This document shows, piece after piece, positions 1 through 5,183 of a DNA stretch of 5,910 bases; the stretch's first letter is position 1, and each line of letters starts with the position of its first letter. Made by a program: the position numbers and the translations under genes. Location of the stretch: NCBI GenBank assembly GCA_023386395.1, contig JAEWJV010000492.1:1-5910 (forward strand), read 5' to 3'. The notes under the pieces were generated by a model that did no database searches, had not been told where the DNA came from, and saw nothing but the letters and a program-made list of their open reading frames with translations. This stretch comes from Bacteroidota bacterium. GTDB taxonomy: Bacteria; Bacteroidota; Bacteroidia; Chitinophagales; Chitinophagaceae.

Positions 1-123
1 CATGAATACCCTGAAAATGGTACATTGGCAGAAGATACTGCACCGGTTGAAATAGAAATTGAAGCAGAAACAGAAGATATTCCAATTGCTCCGTCCTCCA
101 GCGAAGAAGTGGATAAATGGTAA
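1..123 (+). CDS. C-terminal end of an unidentified protein (partial)
   Basis: Frame 1 is open from the left edge to a TAA at 121-123 and gives 40 residues. The peptide is strongly acidic, with many Glu and Asp and only one Lys, is rich in Pro, Ala and Ser, and ends in SSEEVDKW. It looks like a disordered acidic tail rather than a folded domain. A terminator palindrome begins 18 bases after the stop, which supports a genuine gene end. The tail is too short and too low in complexity to name a family, and the body of the protein lies outside the window. I do not recognise it. Confidence 0.7.
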   Translation, partial: HEYPENGTLAEDTAPVEIEIEAETEDIPIAPSSSEEVDKW

Positions 124-141
124 AAAATGATATTTTATAAT

Positions 142-173
142 AAAAAAGGCTGTTTGATCAAACAGCCTTTTTT
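142..173. terminator. Perfect palindromic terminator, potentially bidirectional
   Basis: This is a perfect 32-base palindrome with 16-base arms: an A6 run, GGCTGTTT, central GATC, then the complement ending in T6. The RNA hairpin has a GC-containing stem followed by a U run, as expected of an intrinsic terminator. The symmetric A and T runs make it usable from both strands. It lies 18 bases after the stop of the upstream partial gene and separates it from the metalloprotease leader. Confidence 0.85.
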
Positions 174-297
174 ATTATAAAAGTTTTACACAATCCATAA
201 AACAATTTTTTATTTCAGTCGTATTTTTATTACGTATAAATTGTGACGAATAAAACCAGGCATAAATAATTTTCTCACTCCAGAAAAATAGCAAGGT

Positions 298-305
298 TAC
301 ATTCG
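298..305 (+). promoter_or_regulatory. Weak -7 promoter candidate for the metalloprotease
   Basis: TACATTCG differs by one base from the Bacteroidota -7 consensus TAnnTTTG and carries the same TTCG variant as the candidate in front of rpsF. No convincing TTG -33 element is seen at 17-21 bases upstream. No exact TAnnTTTG occurs between 174 and 419. If used, transcription would begin near 311-313, giving a leader of roughly 108 bases that includes the small ORF at 331. This is a tentative call. Confidence 0.25.
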
Positions 306-307
306 GT

Positions 308-425
308 CATTGAAAAAACAAATATGCACAATGAAACGCCTATGTAAAATGTTTTTTATATACAAGAAAATATGCACCAAGGCGTTCCATAAGACCATTG
401 AAGAAACAAATATGCACGAATGAAA
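308..425 (+). repeat. Direct repeats (AAATATGCAC x3) at the metalloprotease start
   Basis: The 10-mer AAATATGCAC occurs exactly at 320-329, 368-377 and 408-417. The outer two copies belong to a longer imperfect repeat, 308-336 and 396-425. Both units begin CATTGAA and end AATGAAA, and they differ by one substitution and one inserted base. Each outer unit ends at an ATG: the 30-codon ORF at 331 and the metalloprotease at 420. The pattern suggests partial duplication of a translation-start region, or repeated sites for a regulator. Confidence 0.75.
331..423 (+). CDS. Possible 30-codon leader ORF overlapping the metalloprotease start
   Basis: An ORF runs from ATG at 331 to TGA at 421-423 and encodes 30 residues, beginning MKRLCKMFFIYKK and ending in TNMHE. 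It is basic and contains two Cys, and I recognise no family. Its stop overlaps the metalloprotease start in an ATGA arrangement (ATG 420-422, TGA 421-423), the classic geometry for termination-reinitiation coupling. Its start region copies the metalloprotease start region, since both lie at the end of a similar repeat. No Shine-Dalgarno sequence is visible, which is common in this phylum. It may be a regulatory upstream ORF or a chance reading frame; the overlap is the main support. Confidence 0.3.
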   Translation: MKRLCKMFFIYKKICTKAFHKTIEETNMHE

Positions 426-2810
426 TATACCAAACAACTTTTCGTGAGCATTCTGCTGCTTGCAACTGCTTTTTCAACTGCTCATGCCCAGCTTTATAAA
501 ATAGACCTTGCTAATAAGATAAAAAAAGCATCGCATATTGTTGAAGGAAAAGTTACAGAACAGTATTCATTCTGGAACGATGAACACACCGTTATTTATA
601 CTTCAAACAAAATACATGTTTATAAACTTTTTAAGGGACAGGCCATTGATAAAGAGATTGAGGTATTAACGCTTGGCGGCACTGTAGGTAACAGGTGCCT
701 TAAAGTGAGTGACGTATTGCAATTGGATAAAGGAAAAACAGGAATGTTCTTTCTGTATGAGCATGCGGGCAAATTACGTTCGCCTCAAACAAAAAATATA
801 TTATTTGATGTTTACAGCAGTTCCCAGGGTTTTTTGCAATACGATAAAGCGCACCAAAAAGCATTCGCCCCTTTTGCAGCGTACGATAATATTCAGCAAA
901 CACTTTATAAACTAATAAACCAATATACAGGTGCAAGGGAAAAAATAATTGATAATAGTTTTTCAAACACTGTGGCCCCGGCAGAAACAACCGGGCCTGT
1001 TATAAGTAATGGCACAACCGCGGTTGCTATAACTTCTTTTTCGCCAACCACGGTGCATGGGGGAGCAATAAATGATGAGACGAATAACATTCTAACAATC
1101 AATGGCTCTGGCTTTGGCAATAATCCTTCCGGCGGTGCAGCAATTAATTTTAAAGATGCCAATAACGATAACACTACCCCTGATTATGAAATTGCCTATA
1201 ACGCTCCTTATATTATTTCATGGACGGATGCACAAATAAAGCTGCATGTGCCGGACCGTGCAGGCACCGGCAAGTTTTCGGTAGTTGTTGCTGATGGTTC
1301 CACGGCAACTAGCGCCGGGCCTTTAGAGGTGTTCTTTTCTGTTATTGATGCGCTTTTTCAAAACGATAATGATGATTACGTAATAAAAGAACCAAGGTTA
1401 ATGAATACCAATGGCAGCGGAGGTTATACAATTTCATACAGCACAAGCACGGCAGGCAAAGGCATTGATTTTTCCCAGTCTCCTGCCAAGGCAGCTTTTG
1501 AACGCGCCCTTGCAACCTGGAAGGAAGTTGCAGGCGCTAATATTATTTCCGGCAACACAACCACTTACCAGAAAGTTGCTGACGACAGCCTGAACCTGGT
1601 GGTTTTTGATAACACCAATTCAGGTGTGGCACACATGGCAGATGGTGTTTTGGAATCAACCTTTAGCTGGTTTTCTGCCTGCCAGCAAAACGGGCAGATA
1701 CTGGCTGCCCAGAAAACAGGTTTTGATATTGTGTTAAGAAATGAAGCTGTTTCCACAGGGGATGATCTTTCTATTGAAAACGGCCCATGTTTTCCGGCAC
1801 AAAGTTCTTATGACCTGGAGATGATCATCCTGCATGAACTTGGCCATGCGCTTAATCTTTCGCACATCAATGATGATTTTGAAAATGGCGGAGGCGGATA
1901 TGCAACAGTAAATCCATCAAAACTTATGCATTATGCTATACTGGATTATGTAGGAAGGAGATCGCCCGATGCTTCCGCCTACCAGGGTGTTTTGTATGAT
2001 ATTACACCTCAGCACAATACTTATGGTAATTGCGGGTTGTATGCCCAGGAAATGTCACCGCTATCAGTAACCGCTCTTACAACAGATGAATGCCCTTCCA
2101 CTTTTCCATCTTCATCTATTGCTGCCAATACATCAGTTAGTTTTGACCTTGTGCATGCTACCAGTAATAAATTAAAAGATCCCTCATTCAGGGAAGTTAT
2201 GTGCGATGGCACAGGCACTTCGGTTACCAATAATGTGTATTACGCTTTTTCAACCGGCCCGGAAACGGAAGTAAAAATTGATATAAGTAATTATACAACG
2301 GTACCTGCTGAATTAAGTTCATGTACAGGACAAGGTATCAGGCTTGCGTTATATGATGTGCAAACCTGTCCTGAAGGGCAATCATATCCATCTCCTGTTT
2401 TCTGCCAAATATTTAATGCCGATGGAAAAATTAATATTACGGGGCTTGAAAAGAATCATAAATACCTTTTGTATTTCGATGGAATAAGAAATACAAAGGC
2501 CACATTCTATGCCACTTTTAATGCAAATGGTTCAAACCCTGGTATTGAAACCACGGTTAGCGTTACGCCTAACCCGGTTACGGGCGGATCTGCAAATATT
2601 ACCATCACAAATACTACAGGCGCCTATTATCAATATGGGTTGTTTGATGCAGTGGGCAAACAGGTTTTAACCGGTAAATTAGACGTAACTTCTCCCACCC
2701 AAACTTTTAGTATCACAATAAAAAATACTTCCGCCGGAGTTTATTTTCTGCGGATTACAGATGAGAAAGGAAAGACCGTAATTAAAAAGAAGATAATAAA
2801 GTACAACTAA
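420..2810 (+). CDS. Secreted T9SS-sorted metzincin-type zinc metalloprotease
   Basis: The product has 796 residues and probably hydrolyses proteins outside the cell or at its surface. A Sec signal peptide covers residues 1-23, with likely cleavage at AHA|Q. Residues 25-170 form an N-terminal domain containing IVEGKV, FKG and GGTVG, of a kind I associate with secreted Bacteroidota proteins. An IPT/TIG-like beta domain spans about 202-308. The catalytic domain spans about 335-545. It carries the zinc site HELGHALNLSH (H472, E473, H476, H482) and a likely Met-turn at M503 in KLMHYAI. Residues 550-705 look beta-rich and Cys-containing, perhaps pre-peptidase-C-like. The end (about 712-796, with PNPV, GVYFLRI and GKTVIKKK) is a type A T9SS sorting domain, so export through T9SS is expected. 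The metzincin Gly of HExxHxxGxxH is Asn479. ATG 420 is the first Met after an in-frame stop and gives the signal peptide. Substrate unknown; the fine family (M10/M43-like) is uncertain. Confidence 0.9.
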   Translation: MKYTKQLFVSILLLATAFSTAHAQLYKIDLANKIKKASHIVEGKVTEQYSFWNDEHTVIYTSNKIHVYKLFKGQAIDKEIEVLTLGGTVGNRCLKVSDVLQLDKGKTGMFFLYEHAGKLRSPQTKNILFDVYSSSQGFLQYDKAHQKAFAPFAAYDNIQQTLYKLINQYTGAREKIIDNSFSNTVAPAETTGPVISNGTTAVAITSFSPTTVHGGAINDETNNILTINGSGFGNNPSGGAAINFKDANNDNTTPDYEIAYNAPYIISWTDAQIKLHVPDRAGTGKFSVVVADGSTATSAGPLEVFFSVIDALFQNDNDDYVIKEPRLMNTNGSGGYTISYSTSTAGKGIDFSQSPAKAAFERALATWKEVAGANIISGNTTTYQKVADDSLNLVVFDNTNSGVAHMADGVLESTFSWFSACQQNGQILAAQKTGFDIVLRNEAVSTGDDLSIENGPCFPAQSSYDLEMIILHELGHALNLSHINDDFENGGGGYATVNPSKLMHYAILDYVGRRSPDASAYQGVLYDITPQHNTYGNCGLYAQEMSPLSVTALTTDECPSTFPSSSIAANTSVSFDLVHATSNKLKDPSFREVMCDGTGTSVTNNVYYAFSTGPETEVKIDISNYTTVPAELSSCTGQGIRLALYDVQTCPEGQSYPSPVFCQIFNADGKINITGLEKNHKYLLYFDGIRNTKATFYATFNANGSNPGIETTVSVTPNPVTGGSANITITNTTGAYYQYGLFDAVGKQVLTGKLDVTSPTQTFSITIKNTSAGVYFLRITDEKGKTVIKKKIIKYN

Positions 2811-2823
2811 TATTTAGTTAATT

Positions 2824-2856
2824 GAGTATTGTTAATAGTGAATAGTAAGTATTCAC
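2824..2856 (+). repeat. Heptamer-like repeat with a 7-bp hairpin
   Basis: The sequence can be cut into related 7-base units GAGTATT, GTTAATA, GTGAATA and GTAAGTA (2824-2851). Within it GTGAATA (2838-2844) and TATTCAC (2850-2856) form a perfect 7-bp stem with a 5-base loop. The stem lies 27 bases after the metalloprotease stop and could end its transcript, but it has few GC pairs and no T run follows. It is recorded as a repeat with possible weak terminator activity. Confidence 0.35.
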
Positions 2857-2909
2857 GTTTCACGGTTGACACACAACTCACCTGGCAGCCATAACATTAA
2901 AATTTAATA

Positions 2910-2938
2910 TTGGAAAGCGCAATCTGATATTAATTTTG
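2910..2938 (+). promoter_or_regulatory. Bacteroidota-type promoter of the small basic protein gene
   Basis: TTG at 2910-2912 and TAATTTTG at 2931-2938 match the TTG -33 and TAnnTTTG -7 elements used by the primary sigma factor of Bacteroidota, with 18 bases between them. The -7 box is an exact match. Transcription would begin near 2944-2946, about 25 bases before the ATG at 2969. The box contains the TTG that would open a longer version of the downstream ORF, which argues against that longer start. Confidence 0.65.
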
Positions 2939-2968
2939 CATTATCATTTAGTGCAAATTCTAATCATT

Positions 2969-3274
2969 ATGAAAAAGCCCGCAGATAAATCCGTACACCC
3001 AAAAAGAGAATTCAGGAAAGAACTTGCCGCTAAACTTGAAATGGCGCTGGGCGGATTGAAAGGTTTAATAAATGAAGAAGATTTTCAGCACAGGTTAAAA
3101 AAAGCTGCCAAAATACTCACACAGGGTTTGCATAGAAAAGATTTTTTGAAGAAAGCAGAGCCTGTTGAAGAAAAAATAAAACAAGCGCCTTTACAAATAA
3201 AAACTGTTCATAAAAAAGCAAAGGCTTTAAAGAAAGCCAATATCAGGAAGACTGCGGTTAAGAAAAAAGCCTGA
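2969..3274 (+). CDS. Small lysine-rich basic protein of unknown function
   Basis: The product has 101 residues, including 25 Lys and 5 Arg against 11 acidic residues (net about +19). Residues 12-62 look helical and amphipathic (RKELAAKLEMALGGLKGLI, then FQHRLKKAAKIL). The tail from about 69 to 101 is a Lys/Ala-rich, histone-H1-like stretch (HKKAKALKKA, AVKKKA). Such composition suits binding to DNA, RNA or ribosomes, but no catalytic motif is present and the function is unknown. I chose ATG 2969 rather than TTG 2936 because the TTG lies inside the -7 promoter box and the extra 11 residues (MHYHLVQILII) do not fit the basic protein. The gene stands alone, converging on rplI across a shared terminator. 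No Shine-Dalgarno is visible. Confidence 0.75.
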   Translation: MKKPADKSVHPKREFRKELAAKLEMALGGLKGLINEEDFQHRLKKAAKILTQGLHRKDFLKKAEPVEEKIKQAPLQIKTVHKKAKALKKANIRKTAVKKKA

Positions 3275-3314
3275 TTGTTTTACGCTGTAATCCGAATGGT
3301 TATAAGACATAAAT

Positions 3315-3348
3315 AAAAAAGCCGGCTCAATTATGAACCGGCTTTTTT
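3315..3348. terminator. Bidirectional terminator between the basic protein gene and rplI
   Basis: AAAAAAGCCGG (3315-3325) pairs perfectly with CCGGCTTTTTT (3338-3348). Further pairing inside (TCA with TGA) occurs after one C-A mismatch. A GC-rich stem with an A run on one side and a T run on the other works on both strands. It lies 40 bases after the stop of the + strand basic protein gene and 20 bases beyond the stop of rplI on the - strand, so it serves both convergent units. Confidence 0.9.
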
Positions 3349-3368
3349 GCATTAAAATTTTTACCAGG

Positions 3369-3815
3369 TTACTCTCCTATCACTTCAAACTCAACTTCTG
3401 TATTGTTACCATTACCAAAGTCGATGGTTGCTTTATAAGTGCCAAGTTCTTTCACTTCATCAGGAAGAGTAATGCGCTTGCGGTCAATTTCATAACCTTT
3501 CTGGTCGCGGATAGCGCGGGCAATTTGTAAGGAAGTTACACTGCCAAATATTTTTCCGCTGGTGCCGGTTTTAGCGCCAATTTTAATTGGAGATTCTTTA
3601 AGCACCGTAATCACTTTGTTTATTTCAGCCAGCATTGCCGCTTCTTTTTTAGCCTGAACTTTCATGCGTTCGTCCAGTTGCTTTTTATTGGCAGCATTAG
3701 CTTCAATGGCAAATTTGCCCGGAATAAGATAGTTGCGCGCATAACCGTTCTTTACGCTTACCAGTTCATTAGCAGCGCCAAGATTATCTATATCCTGTAT
3801 TAATATTACCTGCAT
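3369..3815 (-). CDS. rplI: 50S ribosomal protein L9
   Basis: The product has 148 residues, the usual length for L9, a two-domain protein that binds 23S rRNA at the base of the L1 stalk. The N-terminal rRNA-binding domain shows the family signature VKNGYARNYLIPGKFAIEA (residues 21-39). A long connecting helix rich in Lys, Glu and Ala follows at about 42-75 (KKQLDERMKVQAKKEAAM). The C-terminal domain begins near IKIGAKTGTSGKIFGSVT (77-94) and runs to the end. It is the last gene of the rpsF-rpsR-rplI operon, 38 bases after rpsR, and is followed by a strong terminator. No Shine-Dalgarno is visible; the sequence before the ATG is AT-rich and preceded by the heptamer array. Confidence 0.98.
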   Translation of the reverse strand: MQVILIQDIDNLGAANELVSVKNGYARNYLIPGKFAIEANAANKKQLDERMKVQAKKEAAMLAEINKVITVLKESPIKIGAKTGTSGKIFGSVTSLQIARAIRDQKGYEIDRKRITLPDEVKELGTYKATIDFGNGNNTEVEFEVIGE

Positions 3816-3820
3816 TTTAA

Positions 3821-3855
3821 TTAGCTTTTAGCCTTCAGCTTTCAGCTTTCAGCTT
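3821..3855 (-). repeat. Five tandem heptamers filling the rpsR-rplI spacer
   Basis: On the + strand the units are TTAGCTT, TTAGCCT and then TCAGCTT three times, without a gap. On the transcribed strand this reads AAGCTGA three times, then AGGCTAA, then AAGCTAA. The array fills almost the whole spacer, and its first unit includes the last two bases of the rpsR stop codon. The heptamer period would shift the frame if translated, so this is not coding. It resembles in form the short tandemly repeated heptamers described in cyanobacteria. Confidence 0.9.
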
Positions 3856-4120
3856 ATTTTAATAAATCAGTTACATACGGTATCAGTGCCATCTGGCGTG
3901 CCTTTTTAATTGCATCGCTTACCTTACGCTGATATTTTAAAGAATTACCTGTTAAACGGCGGGGCAATATTTTTCCCTGATCGTTCACAAATTTTTTCAG
4001 GAATTCTACGTCCTTGTAATCAATATACTTAATACCATATTTCTTAAAGCGGCAGAATTTCTTCTTGGGCTTTTCCGTTTTTATGGCGGTAAGGTATTTT
4101 ATCTCGTTTGCTTTAGCCAT
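3854..4120 (-). CDS. rpsR: 30S ribosomal protein S18
   Basis: The product has 88 residues, in the normal range for S18, which sits on the small-subunit platform as a heterodimer with S6. The family core is clear: [16 protein letters not shown] (22-37), [19 protein letters not shown] (40-58) and [19 protein letters not shown] (64-82). The charged N-terminal extension with [11 protein letters not shown] (11-21) is of Bacteroidota type. The gene begins 3 bases after the rpsF stop, so the two partners are co-translated from one transcript. A strong Shine-Dalgarno lies in the last codons of rpsF. Confidence 0.98.
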   Translation of the reverse strand: MAKANEIKYLTAIKTEKPKKKFCRFKKYGIKYIDYKDVEFLKKFVNDQGKILPRRLTGNSLKYQRKVSDAIKKARQMALIPYVTDLLK

Positions 4121-4123
4121 AAA

Positions 4124-4477
4124 TTAACCCTCCACTTTTTCGATTCCGGTAGGTACGCCACTTCTCTTTTTTGCATTGTACTCAACGGCGTATTTGTCGA
4201 GTGCAGTTACCAGGTGACGAAGCACCTGTTCGTCACGCAAAAGCTGAATTTTCAACTTTTCATTGAAGCTGGATGGCGCAATATATTCCAGAACCCAGTA
4301 AATACCTGTGGTTTTTTTCTGGATAGGATACGCCAGTGATTTTAGGCCCCAGGGATTGCTGTGCACAACGCTTCCTTCGTTTTCTATAACGAAATCAGCA
4401 TATTTTTTCTGAACGGCTTTAAATTCATCGTCAGAAAGCACAGGGGTAAAAATCACCATCAATTCATAATTGTTCAT
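4124..4477 (-). CDS. rpsF: 30S ribosomal protein S6
   Basis: The product has 117 residues, typical of S6, which binds 16S rRNA on the platform together with S18. Visible family features are the opening NNYELMVIFTP (2-12), WGLKSLAYPIQKKTTGIYW (43-61) and LLRDEQVLRHLV (79-90). It leads the operon rpsF-rpsR-rplI, with no ssb or priB gene between as occurs in some other bacteria. A promoter candidate lies about 40 bases upstream. Only a weak AGGG precedes the start, and an AT-rich leader stands where a Shine-Dalgarno would be, as is usual in this phylum. The C-terminal codons GTG GAG GGT also supply the ribosome binding site of rpsR. Confidence 0.98.
   Translation of the reverse strand: MNNYELMVIFTPVLSDDEFKAVQKKYADFVIENEGSVVHSNPWGLKSLAYPIQKKTTGIYWVLEYIAPSSFNEKLKIQLLRDEQVLRHLVTALDKYAVEYNAKKRSGVPTGIEKVEG
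4128..4133 (-). promoter_or_regulatory. Shine-Dalgarno of rpsR inside the end of rpsF
   Basis: On the - strand GGAGGG lies 7 bases before the rpsR ATG and is formed by the last sense codons of rpsF (Val-Glu-Gly). This is a near-ideal anti-16S match, whereas the other gene starts in the window show weak or no such motif. It fits tight coupling of S6 and S18 synthesis. Confidence 0.65.
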
Positions 4478-4516
4478 TACCCTGATTGTTTTAATTAATA
4501 AATAAATTTTGGGCGG

Positions 4517-4547
4517 CGAAGGTAAGAAAGAAAGCCGAATTCTAAAA
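4517..4547 (-). promoter_or_regulatory. Promoter candidate of the rpsF-rpsR-rplI operon
   Basis: On the - strand TACCTTCG (4524-4517) differs by one base from TAnnTTTG. TTTTAG (4547-4542) lies 17 bases upstream as a degenerate -33 element. Transcription would begin near 4510, giving an AT-rich leader of about 33 bases before the rpsF ATG. The position suits a ribosomal operon promoter, and the break after the YceI gene (139 bases) argues that the operon has its own start. Neither box is an exact match. Confidence 0.45.
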
Positions 4548-4616
4548 TCTATTCTATAAAAGGTTAACAGTTATGTGTTATAATCTGCTTAGCCTCATAA
4601 TTATGAGTTGTCATTA

Positions 4617-5183
4617 TTATTCTTTCACCGCAGAAACTTTAAGGCTCACATCCACATTGCTTCCCATAACGGCACTGCTTCCACCCACGCCAAAATCTTT
4701 TCGGTTGATGTTAAATCCACCTGAAAATAAAATTTCACCTGCGTTTTGGCTCACTGTAAAAGGAATTGATATTGATTGGGTTACAGCTTTTATCGTTAAA
4801 TTCCCTTTAGCTATATAACTATTACCGCTTTTTTCTATAGCGGTTGATACAAACCTCATTAGCGGGTATTTCGCAACATCAAAATATTCTTCTTTCCTGA
4901 GATGATTATCCCTTCCGTCAACACCAGTATTAATAGTATTTACATCAACCGTAACATTAAAAGAAGATGCGGAAAGATTGGCCGGATCGAATTTTATGAC
5001 ACCTTTCAAACCTTTTAATGTGCCATTTGTATTAATGCCAAAATTCCTAATTGTGAATTTTACCTCGCTTTGTTCATCAACCGGTTTGTATTGCTGAGCG
5101 TTTAGCGTAAAAAGTCCTGTCAATAAAACTATTACTGTAAGTACCGCTTTCATTCGTACATGTTTATTTTTCAATTGTTTCAT
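4617..5183 (-). CDS. Secreted YceI-family lipid-binding protein
   Basis: The product has 188 residues. YceI proteins form a lipocalin-like beta barrel that binds isoprenoid or other amphiphilic lipids in the periplasm; the ligand here is unknown. A signal peptide covers residues 1-29 (hydrophobic VLTVIVLLTGLFTL, likely cleavage before QQ). Family marks are EVKFTIRNFGI (40-50), FDPANLSASSFNVTVDV (65-81), RDNHLRKEEYFDVAKYPLM (91-109), SGNSYIAKGNLTI (119-131) and NINRKDFGVGG (158-168). ATG 5183 is preferred because AAGG lies four bases before it. ATG 5153 (Met11) would also leave a complete signal peptide and cannot be excluded. The gene ends in tandem stops (TAATAA). Its leader contains competing complementary segments. 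Confidence 0.93.
   Translation of the reverse strand: MKQLKNKHVRMKAVLTVIVLLTGLFTLNAQQYKPVDEQSEVKFTIRNFGINTNGTLKGLKGVIKFDPANLSASSFNVTVDVNTINTGVDGRDNHLRKEEYFDVAKYPLMRFVSTAIEKSGNSYIAKGNLTIKAVTQSISIPFTVSQNAGEILFSGGFNINRKDFGVGGSSAVMGSNVDVSLKVSAVKE

Noticed and set aside
241..274. TTG at 241 with TAATTTTC at 267 as a metalloprotease promoter
   Set aside because: The spacing of 23 bases is too long and the -7 box ends in C; the TACATTCG candidate is not much better but is closer to the gene.
700..1174. Open frames on both strands inside the metalloprotease gene (700-990 -, 709-915 +, 905-1174 -)
   Set aside because: They lie within a clearly coding frame with a recognised protein, give composition unlike a folded protein, and have no start signals of their own.
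1411..2230. Open frames at 1411-1593 (+), 1565-1756 (-) and 2021-2230 (-)
   Set aside because: Shadow frames of the metalloprotease catalytic and beta domains; no family features.
3333..3530. Open frame on the + strand opposite rplI
   Set aside because: It starts inside the shared terminator and runs antisense through L9 codons.
4478..4524. S6-S18 autoregulatory leader RNA before rpsF
   Set aside because: Such leaders are known in other bacteria, but the predicted leader here is nearly all A and T with no stem and no visible CCG-containing bulge; the CCGCCC would lie before the likely transcription start.
4594..4607. Palindrome CTCATAATTATGAG after the YceI stop as a terminator
   Set aside because: Perfect but only 14 bases, AT-rich and without a following T run on the - strand; too weak to call.
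4573..4818. Open frame on the + strand opposite the YceI gene
   Set aside because: Mostly antisense to conserved YceI C-terminal codons; no recognisable product.
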